The notes under the pieces were generated by a model. It saw nothing but the letters and a program-made list of their open reading frames with translations. It was not told the origin of the DNA and ran no database searches. 64,000 bases of DNA from Rhodobacter aestuarii. Its GTDB lineage: Bacteria; Pseudomonadota; Alphaproteobacteria; Rhodobacterales; Rhodobacteraceae. Location: the NCBI RefSeq assembly GCF_900156655.1, contig NZ_FTOG01000003.1:1-64000 (forward strand), in the 5' to 3' direction. Made by a program: the position numbers and the translations under genes. Shown here piece by piece: positions 54,579 to 61,948 of the stretch; positions within the stretch are counted from its first letter, which is position 1, and every line of letters begins with the position of its first letter.

Positions 54579-55706
54579 ATGGGCATTTTCGACTTTCTCA
54601 CCGGCGAATTCATCGACGTCATTCACTGGACCGATGACACCCGCGACACCATGGTCTGGCGGTTTGAGCGCGAGGGCCACGAAATCAAATACGGCGCCAA
54701 GCTCACGGTGCGCGAGGGGCAAGCCGCCGTTTTCGTGCATGAAGGGCAATTGGCCGATGTCTTTGGCCCCGGCCTTTATATGTTGGAAACCAACAACATG
54801 CCGCTGCTGACCACGCTGCAGCATTGGGACCACGGCTTCAACTCGCCCTTCAAATCCGAAATTTACTTCATCAACACGACGCGCTTCACCGATCAGAAGT
54901 GGGGCACCAAGAACCCGATAATCTGTCGGGACCCGGAATTTGGCCCGGTGCGGTTGCGCGCCTTTGGCACCTATGTGATGCGGGTGGCAGACCCGGCGAA
55001 GTTTCTGACCGAAATCGTGGGCACCGATGGCGAATTCACGTCGGATGAGATTTCGTTCCAGATCCGCAATGTGATCGTGCAAGAGTTTTCGCGCGTGCTG
55101 GCCAGCGCCGGGGTGCCGGTGCTCGACATGGCCGCCAACACCGCCGATTTGGGGCGGCTGGTGACCAAGGCGATTGATCCGCTGGTGGCGGCCTATGGGC
55201 TGTCGATTTCCGAATTTTACATCGAAAACATCAGCCTACCCGAGGCGGTGGAAGCGGTTCTGGATCAACGCACCTCGATGGGGGTGGTGGGCGATCTCAA
55301 CCGCTATATGCAGTTCAACGCCGCCCAAGCGCTGGCCCAGCCGGGCTCGGCCATGGGGGCAACCATGGGCGCCACGATGGGCGCGGGCATGGCCGCAGGA
55401 ATGGGTGCAATGGCCGCGGGCCCATGGGGGGCACCTGCCGCCGCGCAGCCTGTGACGGCGCCTGCGATAGCCCCGCCACCACCCCCCCCGCCGCCGGTGG
55501 AAAAGGTCTGGCATCTGGCCGTGAATGGGCAAACGCAAGGGCCTTATGGCCGGGGCCATCTGGGCCGCATGGTGAGCGAAGGCAGCTTTAGCCGCGACAC
55601 GCTTGTTTGGACCGCGGGGCAAGACGGCTGGCAAAAAGCGGGCATGGTGCCCGAACTGGCGCAGCTCTTCACCATTGCGCCCCCGCCGCCTCCGCCCGCA
55701 GTCTAA
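54579..55706 (+). CDS. SPFH-domain protein with C-terminal GYF_2 domain
   Basis: A 375-residue protein. The N-terminal two thirds (about 1-245) form an SPFH/virion core-like domain of the YdjI type, recognised by GAKLTVREGQAAVFVHEGQLADVFGPGLYMLET near 38-70 and RNVIVQEFSRVLAS near 162-175. A Met/Gly/Ala-rich linker (about 260-290) and a run of prolines (about 297-305) lead to a GYF_2-like domain (about 310-360, HLAVNGQTQGPYGRGHLGRMV). The protein ends in another proline run. SPFH proteins oligomerise on membranes; GYF domains bind proline-rich peptides. Confidence 0.88.
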   Translation: MGIFDFLTGEFIDVIHWTDDTRDTMVWRFEREGHEIKYGAKLTVREGQAAVFVHEGQLADVFGPGLYMLETNNMPLLTTLQHWDHGFNSPFKSEIYFINTTRFTDQKWGTKNPIICRDPEFGPVRLRAFGTYVMRVADPAKFLTEIVGTDGEFTSDEISFQIRNVIVQEFSRVLASAGVPVLDMAANTADLGRLVTKAIDPLVAAYGLSISEFYIENISLPEAVEAVLDQRTSMGVVGDLNRYMQFNAAQALAQPGSAMGATMGATMGAGMAAGMGAMAAGPWGAPAAAQPVTAPAIAPPPPPPPPVEKVWHLAVNGQTQGPYGRGHLGRMVSEGSFSRDTLVWTAGQDGWQKAGMVPELAQLFTIAPPPPPPAV

Positions 55707-55721
55707 GCAAGGCACCGTCTT

Positions 55722-56849
55722 ATGCCTGTCCCCATCACCTCGCGCAGCACAAGCGAGCATCATTACCCCTGTGAAAGCTGCGGGGCCGATTTACGCTTCG
55801 CCCCCGGACAAGACCAACTGGTCTGCGATTATTGCGGCCATCAGCAAACGATTCCGCAGGCGCTTGGGCGGGGCGCATCTGGCCTGCGCGAGATTGATTT
55901 GGCCACTGGCCTTGCGGCACGTCTGCCCGAAGCAGAGATGGAAAGCCATCGCACGGCGAAATGTCCGAATTGTGCAGCGGAGATCGCCTTTCAGGGGGCA
56001 AATCATGCCTCTGAATGTCCGTTTTGTGCAACTCCGGTGGTCGTCGATACCGGGCTGACGCGGCTTATCAAGCCCCAAGGTTTGGTGCCCTTCACCCTAA
56101 CCGAGGCAGAGGCGCGCAAAGCTGTGGGGCAGTGGCTCGGCAGCTTATGGTTTGCGCCGAACGGGCTCGTGCAATACGCGCGGCGCGGGCGCAAAATGAC
56201 CGGGATCTACGCCCCCTTCTGGACCTTTGATGCCGATACGCACAGCAGCTATAGCGGCGAGCGGGGCGACGCCTATTACGTCAGCCGCCAAGTGCAGGTG
56301 CGGGTCAATGGCAAGATGCAAACCCGCACCAAGCAAGAACGCCGCATTCGCTGGAGCCCGGCTTCGGGGCGCGTGGCCCGGGTGTTTGATGATGTGCTGA
56401 TCTACGCCTCCCGCTCGCTGCCGCCCGCCTATTTGCATGCGCTGCAACCATGGGATTTAAGCGTGCTCACCGCCTATCGCCCCGATTATCTCGCGGGGTT
56501 TGAGGCCGAAGGCTATACGGTGGAACTCGCCCAAGGCCACGCCGAGGGACGCGCCGAGATGGCAAAAGTGATCGCCTCGGATGTGCGTCGCGATATTGGC
56601 GGCGATGAGCAGCGCATCCACAGCATTGATACCGCCTTCTCGGAAGAGACCTTCAAACACATCCTGCTGCCCATCTGGACCGCCGCCTATAAATATCGCA
56701 ACAAGTCCTATCGCTTTGTTGTGAATGCACAAACCGGCGAAGTGCGGGGGGACAGACCGTGGTCGGCATGGAAGATCGCCTTTGCCGTTTTGGCTGCGGC
56801 CGTGGTGATTGGCTTGGGCATCTGGATCGGAAATCTTCAACAATACTGA
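55722..56849 (+). CDS. Double zinc-ribbon membrane protein
   Basis: A 375-residue protein with two zinc ribbons at its N-terminus: Cys17, Cys20, Cys35 and Cys38, then Cys81, Cys84, Cys99 and Cys102. A long domain follows (about 110-340) containing APFWTFDADTHSSYSGERGDAYYV and a single transmembrane helix at the end (about 350-370). This resembles the zinc-finger protein that accompanies SPFH-domain YdjI-like proteins. Function is unknown; the ribbons may bind protein partners. It is 16 bases downstream of the SPFH gene and closes the cassette. Confidence 0.82.
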   Translation: MPVPITSRSTSEHHYPCESCGADLRFAPGQDQLVCDYCGHQQTIPQALGRGASGLREIDLATGLAARLPEAEMESHRTAKCPNCAAEIAFQGANHASECPFCATPVVVDTGLTRLIKPQGLVPFTLTEAEARKAVGQWLGSLWFAPNGLVQYARRGRKMTGIYAPFWTFDADTHSSYSGERGDAYYVSRQVQVRVNGKMQTRTKQERRIRWSPASGRVARVFDDVLIYASRSLPPAYLHALQPWDLSVLTAYRPDYLAGFEAEGYTVELAQGHAEGRAEMAKVIASDVRRDIGGDEQRIHSIDTAFSEETFKHILLPIWTAAYKYRNKSYRFVVNAQTGEVRGDRPWSAWKIAFAVLAAAVVIGLGIWIGNLQQY

Positions 56850-56903
56850 ATTATTGCACCCCTCCCCGCTTGGCGCTATGGATCGAAAAAACGGGAGGGC
56901 AAA

Positions 56904-57827
56904 ATGATCCTGAGTTGTGGCGAAGCGCTGATCGACATGTTGCCGCGAGTAAGCACCGAGGGTGAGCCTGCTTTCGCCCCCCATGCGGGCGGCGCGGTTT
57001 TCAATACGGCGATTGCACTTGGTCGGCTTGGCGCGCCTGCGGGGTTTCTGTCCGGCATCTCTACAGACATGTTTGGCGAGGTGCTGATTGAGACCCTGGC
57101 CGCCTCGGGCGTCAATGCCGATCTGGCAATCCGCTCTGACCGGCCAACGACGCTTGCCTTTGTGAAGCTGGTCGATGGCCATGCAAGCTATGCGTTTTAC
57201 GATGAAAACACCGCTGGGCGGATGCTGGTACCTGATGATCTGCCGGACATTCCGCGCAATGTGCAAGCGCTGTTCTTCGGCGGGATTTCCTTGCCGGTCG
57301 ACCCTTGCGGCGGTGCTTATGAAGCGCTGTTGATCCGTGAAGCCGCGCTGCGTGTTACGATGATAGACCCGAATATTCGCCCCGGTTTCATCCGCGACGA
57401 GACGGCCTATCGCGCGCGCCTCGGACGGATGATGGCGCTCTGCGATATTGTCAAAGTCTCCGACGAAGACCTGCGTTGGCTGGAAGGCCCGGGCGAGATT
57501 GAGCTACTTGCTCGGCAACTTTTGGTCCGCGGGCCGAAGGTGGTGTTCGTTACCGAAGGCGCAAAAGGCGCGCATGCGTTTACCGCCGATCTTTCCCTTT
57601 TCGAACCAGCACGCAAAGTGACAGTGGTGGACACTGTTGGTGCGGGCGACACGTTCAATGCTGGCGTTTTGGCCGCGCTGGACCTGGCCGGTGCGCTTGA
57701 CAAAACCGCCCTTGCGGCCGCAGATGCGCCCATCTTGCAAGCCTGTTTGCAACTTGGTGTGGCAAGTGCCGCGATCACCGTAAGCCGCGCAGGCGCCAAC
57801 CCGCCTTGGGCAAAGGAATTGGAATGA
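56904..57827 (+). CDS. PfkB-family carbohydrate kinase
   Basis: A 307-residue sugar kinase of the ribokinase fold, probably a fructokinase or a related enzyme. The N-terminal signature is [27 protein letters not shown] (about 31-57) and the C-terminal one is [14 protein letters not shown] (about 244-257), with Asp249 as catalytic base. The substrate is unknown. The gene ends in a four-base overlap (ATGA) with dtd. It is not obviously related to the cassette before it, from which it is separated by 54 bases. Confidence 0.9.
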   Translation: MILSCGEALIDMLPRVSTEGEPAFAPHAGGAVFNTAIALGRLGAPAGFLSGISTDMFGEVLIETLAASGVNADLAIRSDRPTTLAFVKLVDGHASYAFYDENTAGRMLVPDDLPDIPRNVQALFFGGISLPVDPCGGAYEALLIREAALRVTMIDPNIRPGFIRDETAYRARLGRMMALCDIVKVSDEDLRWLEGPGEIELLARQLLVRGPKVVFVTEGAKGAHAFTADLSLFEPARKVTVVDTVGAGDTFNAGVLAALDLAGALDKTALAAADAPILQACLQLGVASAAITVSRAGANPPWAKELE

Positions 57828-58273
57828 GAGCGCTTATCCAACGCGTCAGCCAAGCAAAAGTTGAAATCGGCGAGCGCCTTACGGGCAAAATCGGCAACGG
57901 CATGCTTATCCTTGTGTGTGCCATGCAAGGCGATACAGAGGCAGAAGCCGAGAAACTGGCCGCCCGCATTTCCAAGCTGCGCATTTTCAAAGATGAGGCG
58001 GGTAAAATGAACCGCGCGATCGGCGATATTGGCGGGGCTTGCTTGGTGGTCAGCCAATTCACCTTGGCCGCAGATACCTCGCGCGGGAACCGCCCCGGCT
58101 TCTCCACCGCCGCCGCCCCCGAAGACGGCAACCGGCTTTACGAGCACTTTTCGAACGCGCTGCGCGGGCAGGGCCTTGCCGTTGAAAACGGAGAATTCGG
58201 CGCCGATATGGCGGTGAGCTTGGTCAATGACGGCCCTGTCACGATCTGGATGGACACGCAAGACCGCGCTTAA
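57824..58273 (+). CDS. dtd: D-aminoacyl-tRNA deacylase
   Basis: A 149-residue DTD that removes D-amino acids, and misplaced glycine, from tRNA. The two family motifs are [21 protein letters not shown] (about 78-98) and the end segment [11 protein letters not shown] (about 136-146). The Gly-Pro pair in the latter gives chiral selection. The ATG overlaps the pfkB stop by four bases. An upstream ATG at 57806 is not needed. The length is normal for the dimeric enzyme. Confidence 0.94.
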   Translation: MRALIQRVSQAKVEIGERLTGKIGNGMLILVCAMQGDTEAEAEKLAARISKLRIFKDEAGKMNRAIGDIGGACLVVSQFTLAADTSRGNRPGFSTAAAPEDGNRLYEHFSNALRGQGLAVENGEFGADMAVSLVNDGPVTIWMDTQDRA

Positions 58274-58528
58274 ATCGCGACGATTTGTCAGATTTCCTTG
58301 ACTTTGGGGCGCAAAAGCCCCACCTCGCAACCATCCCGTGTTCGCTGCCGCGTGAGCAGCCGCGCCGATCAGGCGCCTGAACCGGGTCATTGGCCTCACA
58401 TTCACGCGGGGGGCCGGGTGCAGGTTGCACCACCCGCCCGCCTTCCCCCGGTTATCCGGGGGCTTGATCCCGTGCGCTTGCGCGCACCCTGCCCTTTTGC
58501 GCTTTGGCGCATCACGAAAGACAAACCT
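58274..58528 (+). promoter_or_regulatory. Leader region of the second DEAD-box helicase
   Basis: This 255-base stretch contains several inverted repeats: GGGGC-GCAAAA-GCCCC (58306-58321), CCCCCGG-TTAT-CCGGGGG (58446-58463) and GTGCGC-TTGC-GCGCAC near 58474-58489. They fit a structured untranslated leader rather than coding sequence. An open frame runs through the region in phase with the helicase but has low protein-like character and is not called. Confidence 0.45.
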
Positions 58529-59890
58529 TTGGAAAACTTCAACGACCTCGGCCTTGCGCCGATGCTTTTGCAAAATCTGGACGGCTTGGGGCTGCACAAG
58601 CCCACGCCGATTCAGGCAAAATCCATCCCCCATATCGTGCGTGGGCGCGATATTTTGGGTCTTGCGCAAACCGGCACCGGCAAAACCGCCGCCTTTGGTC
58701 TGCCAATGCTGACCCGCATCATCGCCTATGGCAAACGCCCCACGCCCAAAACCGTTCGCGCGCTGGTGCTTGCGCCAACGCGCGAACTGGCGAGCCAAAT
58801 CCATGACAACCTCGCCGCTTATGCCAAAGACGCGCCGGTGCGGATTCAACGTGTGGTGGGCGGTGCCTCGCTGAATGTGCAGGCCGAACGGCTTGCCAAG
58901 GGCTGCGATGTGCTGATCGCCACGCCGGGCCGCTTGATTGACCTGATCGAGCGCCGTGCCGTCGTCTTGAGCGAAACGAAATATCTGGTGCTGGATGAGG
59001 CCGACCAGATGCTCGACATCGGGTTTATCCATGCGCTACGCCGCATCGCCAAGCTGATCCCGGCAAAACGGCAAACGCTGCTGTTTTCCGCGACAATGCC
59101 GAAGCTGATGGATGAGCTTGCGCAAAGCTACCTCAACGACCCCGTCCGGATCGAGGTTGCAACCGCTGGCAAGGCCGCAGATAAAATCGACCAAGGCATC
59201 CATTTCACCACCCAGGGCGAAAAGGCGGCCCTTCTGGCGGAATATGTTTCGCGCCATCCGGGCGAATTAGCAGTGGTGTTCAACCGCACCAAACATGGCT
59301 CAGACAAGCTCGCCAAGCTTTTGGAAAAATGGGGCTTTTCAGTTACGGCCATTCACGGAAACAAAAGCCAAGGGCAACGGGAACGGGCGCTGGCCTCGTT
59401 CCGCGCGGGTGAGGTGCAGGTGCTCGTGGCAACGGATGTGGCTGCGCGCGGGCTCGATATTCCGCAGGTTGCGCATGTCTATAACTATGACCTGCCGAAT
59501 GTGCCGGAAAACTACGTGCACCGGATTGGCCGCACAGCGCGCGCGGGCCGTGATGGCCGGGCCGTCGCCTTCTGTGGCCCGATGGAAATGAGCGATTTGC
59601 GCGCGATTGAGGCCGCGATGGGTGCGCGTATTCCGGTGATTGGGGGCGAAGTGCACCCCGAGGGCGGCACACGCCCGCCGCCGGGCCAACAAAACCGGGG
59701 CAAGAAACCGCATCGCGGCCAAGGGCCGAAACCGGCGCGCCCCGCGCAAGAGAAGCCCGCTGCAACTGATGCAAAACCCGCACAGAAACCCACGCAAAAA
59801 CGCCGTGGTCCGCCGCGGGGCAAAGGGAAACCTGCGCAAGGTGGAGGGGATGCCCCGAAGCGCCCGGCCCGCGCGCAACGCGGCCATTGA
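58529..59890 (+). CDS. DEAD-box ATP-dependent RNA helicase (RhlE-like, second copy)
   Basis: An RNA helicase of about 453 residues if it starts at the TTG at 58529, giving the expected opening ENFNDLGLAPMLLQNLDGLGLHKPTPIQ. An in-phase frame extends upstream to 58298, but its residues look like non-coding sequence. Core motifs are all present: PTPIQ, AQTGTGKT, PTRELA, DEAD (in LVLDEADQMLD), SAT, VAARGLD and HRIGRTARAGR. The tail (about 390-453) is Lys/Pro/Arg-rich and shorter than that of the first helicase. The start needs checking; the function as an RNA helicase is secure. Confidence 0.88.
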   Translation: MENFNDLGLAPMLLQNLDGLGLHKPTPIQAKSIPHIVRGRDILGLAQTGTGKTAAFGLPMLTRIIAYGKRPTPKTVRALVLAPTRELASQIHDNLAAYAKDAPVRIQRVVGGASLNVQAERLAKGCDVLIATPGRLIDLIERRAVVLSETKYLVLDEADQMLDIGFIHALRRIAKLIPAKRQTLLFSATMPKLMDELAQSYLNDPVRIEVATAGKAADKIDQGIHFTTQGEKAALLAEYVSRHPGELAVVFNRTKHGSDKLAKLLEKWGFSVTAIHGNKSQGQRERALASFRAGEVQVLVATDVAARGLDIPQVAHVYNYDLPNVPENYVHRIGRTARAGRDGRAVAFCGPMEMSDLRAIEAAMGARIPVIGGEVHPEGGTRPPPGQQNRGKKPHRGQGPKPARPAQEKPAATDAKPAQKPTQKRRGPPRGKGKPAQGGGDAPKRPARAQRGH

Positions 59891-59964
59891 TCTAGCGCGC
59901 CGGGCAGCCCTCTGCTCGGCGCCTGCCCTCTTGCCACAGCGGCGCGGCATTGCCATAAGCCCGC

Positions 59965-60558
59965 ATGGCCAAGCTTTACTTCCACTTTTCGACGATGAAC
60001 GCAGGCAAAAGCACGCTTTTGCTGCAAGCCTCTTACAACTATATCGAACGCGGCATGGACACGCTGCTGATCACCGCACGCCTTGATGGCCGCGCGGGGG
60101 AAGGACAGATCGCCAGCCGCATCGGCATTGGCGCGAAGGCAAGCTGCTTCAGCGAAACAACTGATATGTTCGATTTGATCAAGCGCAGGCTCGATCAAGG
60201 CGCTTGCGCCTGCGTTTTTGTTGATGAAGCACAATTCCTGACCGAAGCGCAGGTCTGGCAATTGGCCCGTGCAGTGGATGATCTAGGCGTGCCCGTGATG
60301 TGCTACGGGCTACGGGTAGACTTTCGCGGCCAACTCTTTCCCGGCTCGGCAGCGCTTCTGGCCCTCGCCGATGAAATGCGCGAGGTCCGCACGATATGCC
60401 ATTGCGGGAAGAAAGCGACGATGGTTGTGCGCCTTGGCCCCGATGGCAAAGCGCTGCATGACGGCGCGCAGGTGCAGATCGGCGGCAACGAAACCTATGT
60501 CTCGCTCTGCCGCCGCCATTGGCGCGAAGCCATGGGCGAGGACTTACCCAAATGCTGA
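59965..60558 (+). CDS. tdk: Thymidine kinase (type II)
   Basis: A 197-residue type II thymidine kinase that phosphorylates thymidine in salvage. The P-loop is STMNAGKST (about 9-17), the Walker B region is VFVDEAQFLT (about 88-97) and the lasso and zinc-binding part includes CHCGKKATMVVRL (about 141-153), with further zinc ligands in SLCRRHW near the end. The presence of Cys144-x-Cys146 and of Cys and His near the C-terminus fits the zinc site. It is followed closely by a small minus-strand gene. Confidence 0.92.
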   Translation: MAKLYFHFSTMNAGKSTLLLQASYNYIERGMDTLLITARLDGRAGEGQIASRIGIGAKASCFSETTDMFDLIKRRLDQGACACVFVDEAQFLTEAQVWQLARAVDDLGVPVMCYGLRVDFRGQLFPGSAALLALADEMREVRTICHCGKKATMVVRLGPDGKALHDGAQVQIGGNETYVSLCRRHWREAMGEDLPKC

Positions 60559-60573
60559 TCAAGGCGCCCCGCC

Positions 60574-60756
60574 CTATCGGCCACGTGTTGGCCAATCCTC
60601 AAGCGCAAAGCTGATCCCTTGCGGGGCAAGCCATGCCGCGAACCGCGTGATTTTCTCATGCATCTCGCAGGTGTGTGTGTGACGTGCCATCTCTGCCGCA
60701 TAAGCGATTTGCAGCGCCACCTGACGTTCCTTGGGAAGGCCTCGCCATCGTGTCAC
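60574..60756 (-). CDS. Small protein between tdk and trxC
   Basis: A 60-residue protein I do not recognise, beginning TRWRGLPKERQVALQIAYAA and ending ALEDWPTRGR. It starts with GTG at 60756, and GGAG lies seven to eight bases upstream. The sequence is moderately helical and basic with two His-rich residues near 25-30 and has ordinary codon use for this genome, which makes it more likely to be real than the other short frames here. It lies convergent to tdk and divergent from trxC. Confidence 0.5.
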   Translation of the reverse strand: MTRWRGLPKERQVALQIAYAAEMARHTHTCEMHEKITRFAAWLAPQGISFALEDWPTRGR

Positions 60757-60826
60757 GCCGGGGCTCCTTGTAATTCCTGCAATGCGCTCCGATATATTCC
60801 ATAACACGAATGCAATGGAGACCAAG

Positions 60827-61294
60827 ATGACAGAAGGGCTGCGCATGACCTGTCTGGACTGCGGGCAGGCGAACCGGGTTCCGGCCGACAAGCTGGGCGC
60901 GGGTCCGAAATGCGGTGTTTGCGGCGCGGCATTGATGACCGGGAAGGTCAGCGCGATTGACGCCGATGTGCTTAGCAAAGCCGCGCGTGATGACGTGCCG
61001 CTCATGGTGGATTTCTGGGCGCCGTGGTGCGGCCCCTGCCGGCAAATGGCGCCGCAATTTCAAACGGCTGCAGCGCAATTGGCTGGGCAGGTTCGGTTAG
61101 CGAAGATCGACACGCAAGCGCATCCGGAAGCGGCGCAACGCTATCGCATCCAAGGCATCCCAGCCTTCATCTTGTTCGCGAAAGGCCGCGAAGTGGCCCG
61201 CGCCGCAGGCGCCCGCCCTGCCGCTGATCTGGTGTCTTTCGCACGCGCCAAACTCAGCGCAAAGAGCAACGGCAAGCAAGGCGCCCGCGCCTGA
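60827..61294 (+). CDS. trxC: Thioredoxin TrxC (zinc-binding)
   Basis: A 155-residue thioredoxin 2. The N-terminal zinc finger has Cys9, Cys12, Cys29 and Cys32, and the thioredoxin active site is WCGPC (67-71). The cis-Pro is in GIPAFILF near 113. TrxC enzymes reduce disulphides in the cytosol and respond to oxidative stress. I chose the ATG at 60827 because GGAG lies six bases upstream (inside a preceding ATGGAG); earlier ATGs lack conservation. The C-terminus is slightly longer than E. coli TrxC. Confidence 0.93.
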   Translation: MTEGLRMTCLDCGQANRVPADKLGAGPKCGVCGAALMTGKVSAIDADVLSKAARDDVPLMVDFWAPWCGPCRQMAPQFQTAAAQLAGQVRLAKIDTQAHPEAAQRYRIQGIPAFILFAKGREVARAAGARPAADLVSFARAKLSAKSNGKQGARA

Positions 61295-61348
61295 AGCCCT
61301 TTCCCAAGGCGCGATGAAAAAATTGTTCAAGAACTTCACGAGAGCCGC

Positions 61349-61377
61349 TTGACAATACCCGCGCCTTGGGCGAAACA
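61349..61377 (+). promoter_or_regulatory. Candidate tRNA-Ala promoter
   Basis: TTGACA at 61349-61354 is a perfect -35 box. GAAACA at 61372-61377, 17 bases later, is a weak -10 box. The tRNA starts 15 bases after it. The assignment depends mainly on the -35 box and position. Confidence 0.5.
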
Positions 61378-61391
61378 CCCCCACACGGCGA

Positions 61392-61467
61392 GGGGCTGTA
61401 GCTCAGTTGGGAGAGCGCATCGTTCGCAATGATGAGGTCAGGGGTTCGATTCCCCTCAGCTCCACCA
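61392..61467 (+). tRNA. tRNA-Ala (anticodon CGC)
   Basis: A 76-base tRNA with a complete cloverleaf. The acceptor is GGGGCTG / CAGCTCC, the D arm is GCTC...GAGC, the anticodon stem CATCG / TGATG encloses the loop TTCGCAA with anticodon CGC, and the T arm is AGGGG-TTCGATT-CCCCT. CCA is encoded at the end. It decodes GCG alanine codons. The 3' end of the tRNA could serve as an attachment site, and a NACHT-type gene begins downstream. Confidence 0.97.
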
Positions 61468-61948
61468 AGCCGTCCAACACCTGAAAAGCAGCTGCAAAAT
61501 CAGTGACTTAAAAAAAGTTGCTGACCATGCTGACACCACCATGCTGACCAACTATGTTTGAAGCCTCCCTGATCAGTGGACAGTTCTTCCCGAGACCGCA
61601 GACGCGTCCACGACTCACGCTAGATCGCACCTGATTACCCGCTGTGCGAGGCTCTACGCCGCCCGAGATGCGCGGAGCGAGAGACCAAAGACCCAGCCCC
61701 AGAGAAGCGCACAGGGTGTCCAAATTGGCCATGTCAGGGTGGACAGATGGTGCCACCTTTGCGCCCGTTCAGGTTCACCCAAGAGGCTCCGGCAGGTCGA
61801 GGCGCAGGCAAGAGTTCCCCCCCGTCCCGCGCCGCTGCTGCGACAACTTTACGTTGCGCATTTCCCGACTTCCTCATTAGGCTTCTTCGCATTGGCACTC
61901 TTCGCATGCGCCCTCGTTTCGCGCCGCGTTGGAAGGAGTTCGTTTGTA
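61468..61948. other. 480-base region between tRNA-Ala and the NACHT gene
   Basis: No gene is supported. Two copies of ACCATGCTGAC lie 14 bases apart (61524-61534 and 61538-61548), in a stretch that is richer in A and T than the surroundings. The region has no recognisable integrase. A strong ribosome site (GGAAGGAG, 61931-61938) precedes the NACHT start. This could be the left junction of an integrated element that used tRNA-Ala as its target, but no direct repeat of the tRNA end is visible within the window. Confidence 0.4.

Noticed and set aside
61508..61756. Minus-strand frame after tRNA-Ala as a possible integrase remnant
   Set aside because: The translation has no tyrosine-recombinase R-H-R-Y residues or similarity that I can recognise.
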